Assembly (NCBI RefSeq): GCF_004014875.1
Contig: NZ_CP034929.1
Span: 744,001-808,000, forward strand
Reading direction: 5' to 3'
DNA from: Nocardioides yefusunii
GTDB taxonomy: Bacteria; Actinomycetota; Actinomycetes; Propionibacteriales; Nocardioidaceae
Length of the DNA stretch: 64,000 nucleotides
In this document: positions 53,677-62,730 of the stretch, piece after piece
Position numbering within the stretch: the stretch's first letter is position 1
Layout of the letters: every line of letters begins with the position of its first letter
Position numbers and translations under genes: made by a program
Notes under the pieces: generated by a model
Told to the model about the DNA's origin: nothing
The model's input: the letters and a program-made list of their open reading frames with translations, nothing else
Databases searched by the model: none

Positions 53677-54483
53677 ATGGACCTCAGCCCTGTCTCGCGC
53701 CGTAACGCCTTGTCCGCCGCACTGTGGACGCCACCCGCAGTGGTGGTAGCAGGCGCTTCGCCGGCGTTCGCCACCTCGGGCACAATGCTGCGCGACGTGG
53801 TCTACCGGTTGGACTGGACGGCGTCAGGGTTCGTTGCGGGGGAGAACCCCATTGCCACGGCGCGTCCGGTCGACGTCAGGGTCGGAGCGCCCGACCTCGA
53901 CCTCGTCGTGGAGGCGACGTGGGGGCCGAAGACCATGTGGGGTTGGACGATGACGAAGCAGAAGGAGGAGATCGCCGGGGACCTCGTGGTGGGGTCGCGT
54001 CCTGGGTTCGGGTCCTTTCTGCGCCTGAGACATCGTGGGCTTCAGTACAACGAGATGTACTACCGGGGGCTCAGTCTGAGCGCTCCTCATGCGATGGCGG
54101 TTCAGGAATGGAAGATCGGTGACGTCTCCCAAGGGTGCTACTCCAACCCATGGGGTGACCCCCGGGTGTGGCATCAGCACCGCGACAGTCTGCGGTTCGC
54201 TCCCTCGAGCATGGAACTGTCAGCCGCCGACGCCGCCTCCTTCATTCCGTCCGGGGACATTGCCCTCCCGACCATGACCATGTTCAACGACAATTCTGCG
54301 GGCCCTGGCGCGATGGACGTCACGGTGCATCAGAGTGGCGCTGCTTCCCGCTCGACCACCATCGAGGTGATGCTCCACAACTCGTGCATGCACGCCGACA
54401 GAGGTGGGTGGGACGGTGACGGGATCCAGGCACTGGATGTGGGCGAACTCATTTTCGTCGCCGAGGTGCCGGTACCTCTCTGA
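53677..54483 (+). CDS. Tat-exported protein, unknown function
   Basis: A 268-residue exported protein. It starts with a twin-arginine type signal (VSRRNALSAALW, Arg8-Arg9), a hydrophobic part and SPAFA cleavage near residue 32, like the leaders at 27605 and 33571. The mature part (about 235 residues) has two Cys (in GCYSNPWGD and NSCMHADRGG), many Trp and Asp residues and an acidic C-terminal end; no family is recognised. ATG 53677 has AAGGAA 8 nt upstream; GTG 53638 would add 13 residues. Convergent with the next gene. Confidence 0.65.
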   Translation: MDLSPVSRRNALSAALWTPPAVVVAGASPAFATSGTMLRDVVYRLDWTASGFVAGENPIATARPVDVRVGAPDLDLVVEATWGPKTMWGWTMTKQKEEIAGDLVVGSRPGFGSFLRLRHRGLQYNEMYYRGLSLSAPHAMAVQEWKIGDVSQGCYSNPWGDPRVWHQHRDSLRFAPSSMELSAADAASFIPSGDIALPTMTMFNDNSAGPGAMDVTVHQSGAASRSTTIEVMLHNSCMHADRGGWDGDGIQALDVGELIFVAEVPVPL

Positions 54484-54511
54484 GAGCGGCACGTCCGAAA
54501 TGGACCCCCGG

Positions 54512-55510
54512 TCAGCGGAACACGTCGACGTGCACGTGGTCGCGGTGCTCCAGGATCGCTCGGTCGCCCTTCGATGACGCCGGCACCCGGTAGTCCCGCC
54601 ACCCTTCGGAGGAGCGGCGAGCCTGCCAGATGCGGTCGTCGAAGATGACGGTGGCGATGTCGAGGCGGCTCGCGTGGGCCACCAGGTAGTGCGCCATTGC
54701 CCAGCCGCGGGCGTTGTTGGCGTCGTTCACGGGACGGAAGAAGATGTCGACGGCGCGGCCGGTGTAGTGGGCGGAGCCGGACATGTGGCCGTCGGTGACG
54801 CCCTTCGGTTCGAAGCCGCCCACCGACTGCTTGCCCCAGACGGCCCGGACGTCGTCGAGGACGGCCTCGGCCCGAGGTGTGAGGCCGCTGGGCAGCAGGT
54901 TCTCGGCGAGGTCGGTGACGTTGCCGTCGACGGTGCAGGTGAACGCGGCCGTGGTCTGCCCGGTGAGCGCGGAGGCGAGGACGCGGGCGTCGCTCTCGTG
55001 GTCGGCGTAGGCGTTGGGGAACGCAGAGCGCTGCACCTTCTGGGCAGCGACGGTGACGTCGAGCTCGCGGTAGTTCTTGACCTTGACCAGGCCGTCGTAG
55101 AAGGCGTTGGTGGAGTAGATCGGGTCCATGATCTCCTCCTCGGTGCCCCAGCCTTGGGAGGGCCGCTGCTGGAAGAGTCCGAGGGAGTCGCGGTCGCCGT
55201 AGTTGATGTTGACGATCTTCGACTCCTGGTACGCCGTCGCCAGGGCGATCGTCACGGCGCGGGCAGGTAGCCCGCGCTCGACGGCGACGGCCGCGATCAG
55301 TGCGGCGTTGCGGGCCTGCTCGTGCGAGAGCCGCACCTCGAGGTCCTCGTAGGTGGCGGTGCAGACCTTGGGGGTGATGGCCGGACGGACGTGGCGGTCG
55401 AAGAGGTACCCGAAGCCGACGAATGCACCGGCCAGCAGCGCCAGGGTGAGCAACAGGGCCGTCACCCCTCGCACCAGACGGGCGAAGGGGCGACGGCCCT
55501 GCGGAGTCAC
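54512..55510 (-). CDS. Membrane-anchored wall-hydrolase-like protein (transglycosylase-like plus M15-like)
   Basis: A 332-residue protein. One transmembrane helix (about 14-35) is followed by a lytic-transglycosylase-like part: ALATAYQESKIVNINYGDRD (89-108, Glu96 in the catalytic position) and SLGLFQQRPSQGWGT. The C-terminal part has HYTGRAVDIFFRP (about 246-258) and DHVHVDVF at the end, the zinc-binding pattern S-x-H-x2-G-x-A-x-D-I/H-x-H of M15/VanY-like peptidases. A two-function wall hydrolase is inferred, not shown. It lies 7 nt after dapD on the same strand. Start GTG 55510. Confidence 0.65.
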   Translation of the reverse strand: MTPQGRRPFARLVRGVTALLLTLALLAGAFVGFGYLFDRHVRPAITPKVCTATYEDLEVRLSHEQARNAALIAAVAVERGLPARAVTIALATAYQESKIVNINYGDRDSLGLFQQRPSQGWGTEEEIMDPIYSTNAFYDGLVKVKNYRELDVTVAAQKVQRSAFPNAYADHESDARVLASALTGQTTAAFTCTVDGNVTDLAENLLPSGLTPRAEAVLDDVRAVWGKQSVGGFEPKGVTDGHMSGSAHYTGRAVDIFFRPVNDANNARGWAMAHYLVAHASRLDIATVIFDDRIWQARRSSEGWRDYRVPASSKGDRAILEHRDHVHVDVFR

Positions 55511-55517
55511 TGCTGGA

Positions 55518-56450
55518 TCAGTCGTTCGCGTGCAGTGCAGCGTTGAGCTCGATGCCCTGGCCCTTCCAGGCCACGGCCTCGACGGCGCCCGAGACGGAGT
55601 TGCGACGGAACAGCACGTTGTTGGCGCCCGAGAGCTCGGAGGCCTTCACGACGCGGTCCTCTGCCACGAGGGTGACCTTGGTGCCGGAGGTGACGTAGGT
55701 GCCGGCCTCGACGACGCAGTCGTCACCCAGGGAGATGCCGATACCGGCGTTGGCGCCCAGGAGGCAGCGCTCGCCGACGGAGATGACCTCCTTGCCGCCA
55801 CCGGAGAGGGTGCCCATGATGGACGCGCCGCCACCGATGTCGGAGCCGTCGCCGACGACGACGCCCGCGGAGATGCGGCCCTCGACCATCGAGGCGCCGA
55901 GGGTACCGGCGTTGAAGTTCACGAAGCCCTCGTGCATGACGGTGGTGCCCGAGGCGAGGTGCGCGCCGAGACGGACACGGTCGGCGTCGGCGATGCGGAC
56001 ACCAGAGGGGACGACGTAGTCGACCATGCGCGGGAACTTGTCGACGCCGTAGACGGCGACGTTCTTGCCGGCGGCCTTGAGGCGCAGGCGGGTCAGCTCG
56101 AAACCGTCGACGGCGCACGGGCCCTCGGAGGTCCACACGACGTTGGAGAGCAGACCGAAGACACCGTTCATCGACAGGCCGTGCGGCGCGACGAGACGGG
56201 AGGAGAGGAGGTGCAGGCGGAGCCAGGCGTCCTGGGCGGAGGCCGGGTCGGCAGCGATGTCGGCGATGGTGACCAGCTCGACGGCCTTGGTCACCTTGCG
56301 GACGTCGTCGGTGCCGGCGGCAGCAGCCAGTTCGGCGGGTGCCTCGGAGCCGTCCGGCTCGCCCAGGGCGGGCGCCGGGAACCAGGCGTCGAGGACGTTG
56401 TCGGAGGAATCACGGGTCACGAGGGCGTAGCCCCAAGCAGCAGTCGTCAC
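55518..56450 (-). CDS. dapD: 2,3,4,5-tetrahydropyridine-2,6-dicarboxylate N-succinyltransferase
   Basis: A 310-residue DapD of the actinobacterial long type. It transfers succinyl from succinyl-CoA to tetrahydrodipicolinate, the step just before DapC. The left-handed beta-helix with hexapeptide repeats covers about 165-275 (VRLGAHLASGTTVMHEGFVN, GASMVEGRISAGVVVGDGSD, GISLGDDCVVEAGTYVTSGT). GTG 56450 is supported by TAGAGT ending 7 nt upstream. It is followed by the wall-hydrolase-like gene 7 nt later, in line with a peptidoglycan role. Confidence 0.95.
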   Translation of the reverse strand: MTTAAWGYALVTRDSSDNVLDAWFPAPALGEPDGSEAPAELAAAAGTDDVRKVTKAVELVTIADIAADPASAQDAWLRLHLLSSRLVAPHGLSMNGVFGLLSNVVWTSEGPCAVDGFELTRLRLKAAGKNVAVYGVDKFPRMVDYVVPSGVRIADADRVRLGAHLASGTTVMHEGFVNFNAGTLGASMVEGRISAGVVVGDGSDIGGGASIMGTLSGGGKEVISVGERCLLGANAGIGISLGDDCVVEAGTYVTSGTKVTLVAEDRVVKASELSGANNVLFRRNSVSGAVEAVAWKGQGIELNAALHAND

Positions 56451-56457
56451 CGCACGA

Positions 56458-56463
56458 ACTCTA
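56458..56463 (-). promoter_or_regulatory. -10 box TAGAGT for dapD (leaderless)
   Basis: On the minus strand it ends 7 nt before GTG 56450. A divergent box lies 12 nt to the right. Confidence 0.6.
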
Positions 56464-56475
56464 CTGGGACGCGGG

Positions 56476-56481
56476 TAGCCT
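56476..56481 (+). promoter_or_regulatory. -10 box TAGCCT for the small membrane protein gene (leaderless)
   Basis: TAGCCT ends 7 nt before GTG 56489. Confidence 0.55.
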
Positions 56482-56488
56482 GCTTGAC

Positions 56489-56884
56489 GTGTATCCCGCG
56501 CTGACCTACGCCGTGGCGGCCCTGTTGGGTGTCGTCGCCGTCCTCGCCCTCGTCGCACTGAAGAAGCCGGAGCTCGACGGGCCCGCTCGTCTGGCCATGA
56601 AGGGCGCGCACGGGGCGACTGTCCTGGTGGTCGTGCTGGCCGCGATCGAACTGCTCCAGGGCTACGAGCCGAAGAACATGGTGACCTACGTCGGTTACAT
56701 GGTGGCGTCGGCCGGTCTGCCCCTGATCCTGCTCAACCAGCGTGGCGAGATCGACGAGAAGGGCAAGCCGGTCCTGGACGCCGACGGCCACCCCGTACAG
56801 GCGCCGCCGCCGCACCTGGCGGTGCTCACCGTCTGCGCGATCGCGATGGTCGTCCTCGTCGTCCGCCTGCAGGGGATCCACTGA
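56489..56884 (+). CDS. Small integral membrane protein
   Basis: A 131-residue protein with four predicted helices (about 3-20, 34-50, 58-76, 110-127). No family recognised. The start is GTG 56489, fixed by the leaderless -10 box. Its stop overlaps the start of the next gene by one base. Divergent from dapD. Confidence 0.7.
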   Translation: MYPALTYAVAALLGVVAVLALVALKKPELDGPARLAMKGAHGATVLVVVLAAIELLQGYEPKNMVTYVGYMVASAGLPLILLNQRGEIDEKGKPVLDADGHPVQAPPPHLAVLTVCAIAMVVLVVRLQGIH

Positions 56885-57321
56885 TGGCCGTGCAGAGCAT
56901 GCCGCAGCGTCCTGCACTCCCCGCCCGTCGTCGTGCGCTGGGTCAGATCCTGATCGCGGCCTACGCCGTCTTCGCGGTCTCGTCGGGCGCTCGGTCGCTG
57001 TCCCAGATCGTCACGAAGTTCGACGTCGCGCCGTTCGCGTACTCGCTCTCGTTGGTCGCCGCGATCGTCTACCTGGTGGCCACGATCGCGTTCCGGATGC
57101 CCGGACGTCGGTGGTTCCGGGTGGCCGTCGTGGCGTGCGCGTTCGAGATGGTGGGCGTCCTCGGCGTCGGCCTGTGGACCTACCTCGACCCCGACCTGTT
57201 CGCCGACGCCACCGTCTGGAGCCACTTCGGCCAGGGCTACGGATACGTGCCGCTGGTGCTGCCCTTCGTGGGCATGTGGTGGCTCAAGCACGTCGAGCCG
57301 GAGACCCGTCCGGCCTCCTGA
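56884..57321 (+). CDS. Small integral membrane protein, partner of the preceding gene
   Basis: A 145-residue protein with four predicted helices (about 18-36, 52-72, 80-100, 112-133). It starts at ATG 56884, overlapping the upstream stop by one base, and so is translationally coupled. A conserved WSHFGQGYGYVPLVLPF segment precedes the last helix. Family unknown. A 54-nt palindrome follows 16 nt downstream. Confidence 0.7.
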   Translation: MAVQSMPQRPALPARRRALGQILIAAYAVFAVSSGARSLSQIVTKFDVAPFAYSLSLVAAIVYLVATIAFRMPGRRWFRVAVVACAFEMVGVLGVGLWTYLDPDLFADATVWSHFGQGYGYVPLVLPFVGMWWLKHVEPETRPAS

Positions 57322-57337
57322 CCTCCCTCTCCATCTC

Positions 57338-57391
57338 ACGGGACGTCATCACATCTGGTCGCCATGGCGACCAGATGTGATGACGTCCCGT
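57338..57391. terminator. Perfect 54-nt palindrome
   Basis: Two 27-nt arms are exactly complementary with no loop (centre CGCCATGGCG). It lies after the two membrane protein genes and before the T-box leader of ileS. Terminator role is inferred from place. Confidence 0.55.
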
Positions 57392-57420
57392 GGTGCATGT
57401 TGGTGCATGTTGGCGCAGGG

Positions 57421-57689
57421 GAGGGGCGCGAGCGTACGATCGGGGGTACCAGCGTCAGAGCCGTCATCAGCGGCGAGCTTCCGGAAGAAACGGTCTCCCA
57501 TCCCGGGGAGCACCCGAGTAGAACCGGACGGGTCCGGCCCGTCACAGCCGAAGAACGAGAGGCCCTCCACCGCGCGGCGGGGGAGAGGGCAATCGAGGTG
57601 GTACCGCGGCTCACGTCGTCCTCGGGGAAGGCAGTTCTGGCCCACAGCAGAGCTGCACCGAGACGTACGACGAAGCAGGAGCGCCCCCG
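57421..57689 (+). promoter_or_regulatory. Isoleucine T-box riboswitch upstream of ileS
   Basis: The T-box core GAGGTGGTACCGCGG is at 57595-57609. The likely specifier codon is ATC at 57466-57468 within Stem I. No terminator with T-tract follows the core; the sequence runs to the ribosome binding site (GCAGGAGC, 57675-57682) and ATG 57690, as in actinobacterial T-boxes that act on translation. Uncharged tRNA-Ile should raise ileS translation. Limits are approximate. Confidence 0.85.
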
Positions 57690-60600
57690 ATGGCCTACCC
57701 CAAGGTGTCCCACAGCGACGCAGCGAGCGTCCCCGCCTCCCCGCGGTTCCCCGCGATCGAGGAGCAGGTGCTCGCCTACTGGAAGGCCGACGGCACCTTC
57801 GAGGCCTCCGTCGCCCAGCGTGACGGCGGCGCGAACGGTGAGGACGAGTTCGTCTTCTACGACGGCCCGCCGTTCGCCAACGGTCTGCCGCACTACGGCC
57901 ACCTGCTGACCGGCTACGTCAAGGACATCGTCCCGCGCTTCCAGACCATGCGTGGCAAGAAGGTCGAGCGTCGCTTCGGCTGGGACACCCACGGCCTGCC
58001 CGCCGAGCTCGAGGCGATGCGCCTCAACAACATCAAGACCACCGACGAGATCGTCGAGATGGGCATCGACAAGTTCAACGACGCCTGCCGTGAGTCCGTC
58101 CTGAAGTACTCCGGCGAGTGGCAGAACTACGTCACCCGTCAGGCCCGTTGGGTCGACTTCGACAACGACTACAAGACCATGAACCCCGAGTTCATGGAGT
58201 CGGTCATGTGGGCCTTCAAGCAGCTCCACGACAAGGGCCTGGTCTACGAGGGCTTCCGCGTCCTGCCGTACTGCTGGCAGGACGAGACCCCGCTGAGCAA
58301 CCACGAGCTCAAGATGGACGACGACGTCTACAAGGACCGCCAAGACCCGGCCGTCACCGTCGGCTTCGAGGTCACCACCGACGGCCCCTTCAAGGGTGCG
58401 AAGGTCCTGATCTGGTCGACCACCCCGTGGACCCTGCCGTCCAACATCGCCGTCATGGTGGGCTCCGAGATCGAGTACGTCCTCGTCGAGACCCCCGGTG
58501 TCGATGGTGCTCAGGGCGACAAGGTCGTCCTGGCTGCGGCGCGTCTCGCGTCGTACAAGAAGGAGTTCTTCCCCGACGCCGACGAGGCCACCGTGCTGTG
58601 GACCGGTCCGGGCTCGGAGCTCGTGGGTCTCTCCTACGTCCCGCCGTTCTCGTACTACGAGGGCCACGCCAACGCCTTCCGCGTCGTCGCTGCCGACGAC
58701 GCCGTCACCACCGACTCCGGTACGGGCCTCGTGCACGCCGCCGGTGGCTTCGGTGAGGTCGACAAGGAGGTCACCGACCGTGAGGGCATCGAGGCCGTCG
58801 TTCCCGTCGGCAAGGACGGCCGCTTCACCAACCCCGTCACCGACTACCGCGGCATGCAGGTCTTCGACGCCAACAAGGTGATCATCAAGGACCTCAAGGC
58901 CCGCGAGGGTTCCGTCACCGCGGGCACCCTGCTGGTGCGCCAGGAGACGTACAGCCACTCCTACCCGCACTGCTGGCGCTGCCGCCAGCCCCTGATCTAC
59001 AAGGGTGTGGAGTCCTGGTTCGTCCAGGTCACCGCGATCAAGGAGCAGATGCTCGCCAACAACGAGCAGATCAACTGGACTCCGGACCACATCAAGCACG
59101 GCCAGTTCGGCAAGTGGCTCGAGAACGCCCGCGACTGGTCGATCACCCGCAACCGTTTCTGGGGTTCCCCGGTGCCGGTGTGGAAGTCCGACTCCGACGA
59201 GTACCCGCGTCTGGACGTCTACGGCTCCTTCGAGGAGATCGAGCGTGACTTCGGCCGTCTCCCGCTGAACGCCCAGGGCGAGCCCGACCTGCACCGTCCG
59301 TGGATCGACGACCTGACCCGTCCCAACCCCGACGACCCCACCGGCAAGTCGACGATGCGCCGGGTCACCGACGTCCTCGACGTCTGGTTCGACTCCGGTT
59401 CGATGTCGTTCGCGCAGAACCACTACCCCTTCGAGAACCGCGACTGGTTCGACGGCACCGCCGACAAGAAGGGCCACTTCCCGGGCGACTTCATCGTCGA
59501 GTACATCGGCCAGACCCGCGGCTGGTTCTACACGCTGCACATCCTGGGCACGGCGATCTTCGGCAAGCCGGCCTACAAGAACGTCATCAGCCACGGCATC
59601 GTCCTGGGCTCCGACGGCCAGAAGATGAGCAAGTCGCTGCGCAACTACCCCGACGTCTCGGAGGTCTTCGACCGCGACGGTGCCGACGCGATGCGTTGGT
59701 TCCTGATGTCGTCCCCGATCCTGCGCGGCGGCAACCTGATCGTCACCGAGCAGGGCATTCGCGACGGCGTGCGCCAGGTCATGATCCCGCTGTGGAACAC
59801 CTGGTACTTCTTCCAGATGTACGCCAACGCGGCCGGCTACACCGCTGAGCGTCGCACCGACTCCACCCACCCGATGGACCGCTACCTGCTGGCCAAGACC
59901 CGCGACTTCGTCGCCGCGGTCGCCGATCAGCACGAGTCGTTCGACATCGCCGGTGCGTGTGAGACCACCCGCTCGTTCCTCGATGTCCTGACCAACTGGT
60001 ACATCCGTCGTTCGCGTGAGCGTTTCTGGGCCGAGGGCGTCACTGCTGACAATGGCGCCAACGTCACGGCCGAGACCAAGGACGCCTTCGACACCCTCTA
60101 CACGGTGCTCGAGACGACGCTGCGTGCCTCCGCGCCGCTGCTGCCACTGGTCACCGAGGAGATCTGGCGTGGCCTCACCGGCGGTCGTTCGGTGCACCTC
60201 ACCGACTGGCCCTCGCTCGACGAGCTGCCCGCCGACGACGCGCTCGTGGCCCAGATGGACCTCGTCCGCGACGTCTGCTCGGCCGGTTCGGCGCTCCGCA
60301 AGGGTGCCAACCTGCGCAACCGTCTCCCGCTGACCGCGCTCACCGTCGTCGCCGAGGGCGCTTCGGTGACCGGCTTCGAGAGCCTGATCGCCGACGAGCT
60401 CAACCTCAAGGGCGTCCGCGTCGTCGCCCCGGGGTCGGAGGAAGCTGCCGCCTACTCCGTCGAGCAGAAGCTCACCGTCAACGCCCGCGCTGCCGGACCC
60501 CGTCTGGGCAAGAGCGTCCAGCTCGCCATCAAGGGCTCCAAGTCCGGTGACTGGTCGGTCGCCGCCGACGGAACCGTCACCGCCGGTGGCCTCGACCTCG

Positions 60601-60968
60601 TCGAGGGTGAGTACACGCTGGAGACCGTCGCCGGTGAGGCCGACGGCGGCACCGTGACCGGCATGCTGCCCGGTGGTGGCTTCGTCGTCCTCGACACCGT
60701 CGTGACGCCCGAGCTGGCCGCCGAGGGCATCGCCCGCGACCTGGTCCGCGCGGTCCAGCAGGGTCGCAAGGACGCCGGCCTCGACGTCTCCGACAAGATC
60801 GCTCTCGTCGTCGACGGTGACGAGGCCGTCCGTGCCGCCGTGACCGTCCACGAGGCGCTGGTGGCCGGCGAGGTCCAGGCGACCTCGTTCGCGGTCGCGT
60901 CCGTCGAGGGTGACGACGTCGCCGTGGGCGACGGCAACGTGGCTCGCTTCACGGTGACCAAGGCCTGA
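57690..60968 (+). CDS. ileS: Isoleucine--tRNA ligase
   Basis: A 1092-residue class I aminoacyl-tRNA synthetase. The HIGH-type motif is in [11 protein letters not shown] (61-71), KMSKS in [11 protein letters not shown] (about 642-652). The insertion between them (about 185-430) is the CP1 editing domain that hydrolyses Val-tRNA. The C-terminal anticodon-binding region begins about 720. The length is typical of the actinobacterial eukaryote-like type without the zinc C-terminus of E. coli IleS. Regulated by the T-box upstream. A strong terminator follows. Confidence 0.97.
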   Translation: MAYPKVSHSDAASVPASPRFPAIEEQVLAYWKADGTFEASVAQRDGGANGEDEFVFYDGPPFANGLPHYGHLLTGYVKDIVPRFQTMRGKKVERRFGWDTHGLPAELEAMRLNNIKTTDEIVEMGIDKFNDACRESVLKYSGEWQNYVTRQARWVDFDNDYKTMNPEFMESVMWAFKQLHDKGLVYEGFRVLPYCWQDETPLSNHELKMDDDVYKDRQDPAVTVGFEVTTDGPFKGAKVLIWSTTPWTLPSNIAVMVGSEIEYVLVETPGVDGAQGDKVVLAAARLASYKKEFFPDADEATVLWTGPGSELVGLSYVPPFSYYEGHANAFRVVAADDAVTTDSGTGLVHAAGGFGEVDKEVTDREGIEAVVPVGKDGRFTNPVTDYRGMQVFDANKVIIKDLKAREGSVTAGTLLVRQETYSHSYPHCWRCRQPLIYKGVESWFVQVTAIKEQMLANNEQINWTPDHIKHGQFGKWLENARDWSITRNRFWGSPVPVWKSDSDEYPRLDVYGSFEEIERDFGRLPLNAQGEPDLHRPWIDDLTRPNPDDPTGKSTMRRVTDVLDVWFDSGSMSFAQNHYPFENRDWFDGTADKKGHFPGDFIVEYIGQTRGWFYTLHILGTAIFGKPAYKNVISHGIVLGSDGQKMSKSLRNYPDVSEVFDRDGADAMRWFLMSSPILRGGNLIVTEQGIRDGVRQVMIPLWNTWYFFQMYANAAGYTAERRTDSTHPMDRYLLAKTRDFVAAVADQHESFDIAGACETTRSFLDVLTNWYIRRSRERFWAEGVTADNGANVTAETKDAFDTLYTVLETTLRASAPLLPLVTEEIWRGLTGGRSVHLTDWPSLDELPADDALVAQMDLVRDVCSAGSALRKGANLRNRLPLTALTVVAEGASVTGFESLIADELNLKGVRVVAPGSEEAAAYSVEQKLTVNARAAGPRLGKSVQLAIKGSKSGDWSVAADGTVTAGGLDLVEGEYTLETVAGEADGGTVTGMLPGGGFVVLDTVVTPELAAEGIARDLVRAVQQGRKDAGLDVSDKIALVVDGDEAVRAAVTVHEALVAGEVQATSFAVASVEGDDVAVGDGNVARFTVTKA

Positions 60969-61000
60969 CCCAGGCCTGACTGAGGCCTGACGCAACCATG

Positions 61001-61036
61001 ACGAGCCCCCGCGACCAGCACGTCGCGGGGGCTCGT
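61001..61036 (+). terminator. Terminator after ileS
   Basis: Arms ACGAGCCCCCGCGA (61001-61014) and TCGCGGGGGCTCGT (61023-61036) around CCAGCACG. Confidence 0.7.
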
Positions 61037-61088
61037 TGCGTCCCCGGGAGGCAGGGATGAGTTCGGGTGCGTGGGGAGACGCGCCCGG

Positions 61089-61161
61089 CGGGGCCGGGTC
61101 AGCAACCGGCCCCGAGTGGTGACGTCGTCATCCGGCAGCCGACCGCAACCGGATGACGACG
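61089..61161 (-). terminator. Two hairpins downstream of the ABC operon
   Basis: One stem pairs CGGGGCCGG (61089) with CCGGCCCCG (61106-61114), the other CGTCGTCATCCGG (61123-61135) with CCGGATGACGACG (61149-61161). The second is 4 nt after the stop of the last minus-strand gene, as expected for its terminator. Confidence 0.6.
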
Positions 61162-61165
61162 AGTC

Positions 61166-61933
61166 TCAGTGGGACGAGGGGTCGTGTCCCTGACGCCCGA
61201 AGTAGGCGTCCTCGATGCGGTGTCGCTGCTCACGCAGGAGCGCCGCGTCGTCCTTCAGTTCGATCCGGCCGTGGCGCAGCACTGCGGCGGTGTCCGCGAT
61301 CGAGAGCGCGAGATCGACGTGCTGCTCGACCAGCACGACGGCGAGACCTCGTTCGTCGGCCTGGTGACGCAGGATCGGCATCAGTTCCTGGGCCGCCTTC
61401 GGGGCGAGACCGAGGCTGAGTTCGTCGACCAGCAGCACCTTCGGTTTCTGCAGCAGTGCCTTGGCCAGGGCCAACATCTGCTGCTCGCCGCCGCTGAGCA
61501 GCCCGCAGCGTCGCTTCCAGAGGCTGCGCAGCTTGGGGAAGTCGTCCAGTACCGACTCGAGGTCCGCAGAGTTGCGGGTCAGGCGCAGGTTGTCGGCCAC
61601 GGAGAGTTGGTGGAAGACGCCCCGGTCGTCGGGAACCAGGGTGACGCCGCGACGGGCGTTGACCTCGGGCTTGGAGCCCAGTGTCTCGCCGTGTGAGAGC
61701 ACCTCTCCGCCCATCCGTCGCAGCACCCCGACGATGCTGAGCAGCGTCGTGGACTTCCCGGCGCCGTTGGGGCCGAGGATGGTCAGGACCTCGCCGTCGG
61801 CGACGTCGAAGGTGACGTCGCGGACCGCGACCAGTCCGTGGTGGCCTCCGGTGAGTCCTCGGACGCTGAGTGCGGGCTCCGAGGCCTTCTCGGCGGGGGA
61901 GTGGGCGTCGGGCTGGGACAGGACCTTGCTCAT
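61166..61933 (-). CDS. Branched-chain amino-acid type ABC transporter ATPase (LivF-like)
   Basis: A 255-residue ATPase of the LivF group. Walker A GPNGAGKST (54-62), signature LLSGGEQQM (144-152), Walker B VLLVDELSLGLAP (165-177) and switch VLVEQHVDLAL are present. It ends the operon, and its start ATG 61933 overlaps the upstream LivG-like stop (ATGA at 61930). With the LivG-like ATPase it drives import of branched-chain amino acids, urea or amides; the ligand is not determined because the binding protein lies outside the window. Confidence 0.88.
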   Translation of the reverse strand: MSKVLSQPDAHSPAEKASEPALSVRGLTGGHHGLVAVRDVTFDVADGEVLTILGPNGAGKSTTLLSIVGVLRRMGGEVLSHGETLGSKPEVNARRGVTLVPDDRGVFHQLSVADNLRLTRNSADLESVLDDFPKLRSLWKRRCGLLSGGEQQMLALAKALLQKPKVLLVDELSLGLAPKAAQELMPILRHQADERGLAVVLVEQHVDLALSIADTAAVLRHGRIELKDDAALLREQRHRIEDAYFGRQGHDPSSH

Positions 61934-62730
61934 GCCACGCCTCCCAGGTAGGCGGCGACGACGCGGGCGTCGCTGCGGACCTCGGCCGGGGTCCCGGAGG
62001 CGATCACCTTGCCGAAGTCGAGGACGTAGATCCGGTCTGCGAAGTCCATGACGAGTGACATGTCGTGGTCGATCAGCAGCACGCCGCGTCCGGACGCCGC
62101 GACCCGACGCACGTCGTGGCCCAGTTGGCGGCTCTCGTGGGTGTCGAGTCCGGCAGCGGGTTCGTCCAGGAGCACCACCGAGGTGTTCCCGACGAGGGCG
62201 CGCGCGACGCCGACCAGCTTCTGACGTCCCATCGAGAGTTCGGAGGGGTGGCGGTGGGCCACGTCGGTGAGCCCGAGCAGTTCGAGGGCCTCTGCCTCCT
62301 CGGGGCGGCTGCCGCGGCTGCGTCCCAGCAGGTCCGCACCGAGCGTGCGCAGTCCGACCGTACGGGCGGCGACGGCGATGTTGTCGGCGACGGTGACGTC
62401 GTCGAAGAGTTCGCCTGCCTGCCAGGTGCGGCCGAGCCCGGCGCGTCGCCGCTTGTGCGGTCCACCGGTCAGCTTCTTGTCGTCGAGGTGGACGGTGCCG
62501 CTGGAGGGGGCGTAGCCGGTGACGGCGTCGACGAAGGTGGTCTTCCCGGCGCCGTTGGGGCCGATCAGGGCGACCACCTCGCCGGCGTGGACGCTGAGGC
62601 AGACGTCCTCGTTGGCGGTGACGCCGCCGTAGCGGACCGACAGGTTCTCGGTACGCAGCAGCTCCACGGGTGAAGGGACGCCGGAGACTGCCGGCTCCTT
62701 CCGGAGGGTGGGAGAGGGCGACTCAGGCAT
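61930..62730 (-). CDS. Branched-chain amino-acid type ABC transporter ATPase (LivG-like)
   Basis: A 266-residue ATPase. Walker A GPNGAGKTT (57-65), Q-loop and R-rich KRRRAGLGRTWQ, signature ELSMGRQKLVG, Walker B VVLLDEPAAGLDTHE and switch LLIDHDMSLVMDFADRI fit LivG. It pairs with the LivF-like subunit (4-nt overlap) and overlaps the permease gene by 8 nt, so all are one operon. Confidence 0.88.
   Translation of the reverse strand: MPESPSPTLRKEPAVSGVPSPVELLRTENLSVRYGGVTANEDVCLSVHAGEVVALIGPNGAGKTTFVDAVTGYAPSSGTVHLDDKKLTGGPHKRRRAGLGRTWQAGELFDDVTVADNIAVAARTVGLRTLGADLLGRSRGSRPEEAEALELLGLTDVAHRHPSELSMGRQKLVGVARALVGNTSVVLLDEPAAGLDTHESRQLGHDVRRVAASGRGVLLIDHDMSLVMDFADRIYVLDFGKVIASGTPAEVRSDARVVAAYLGGVA

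Noticed and set aside
57336..60995. 1219-codon antisense frame over ileS
   Set aside because: Long antisense frames are expected opposite highly biased high-G+C genes; ileS itself is unambiguous.
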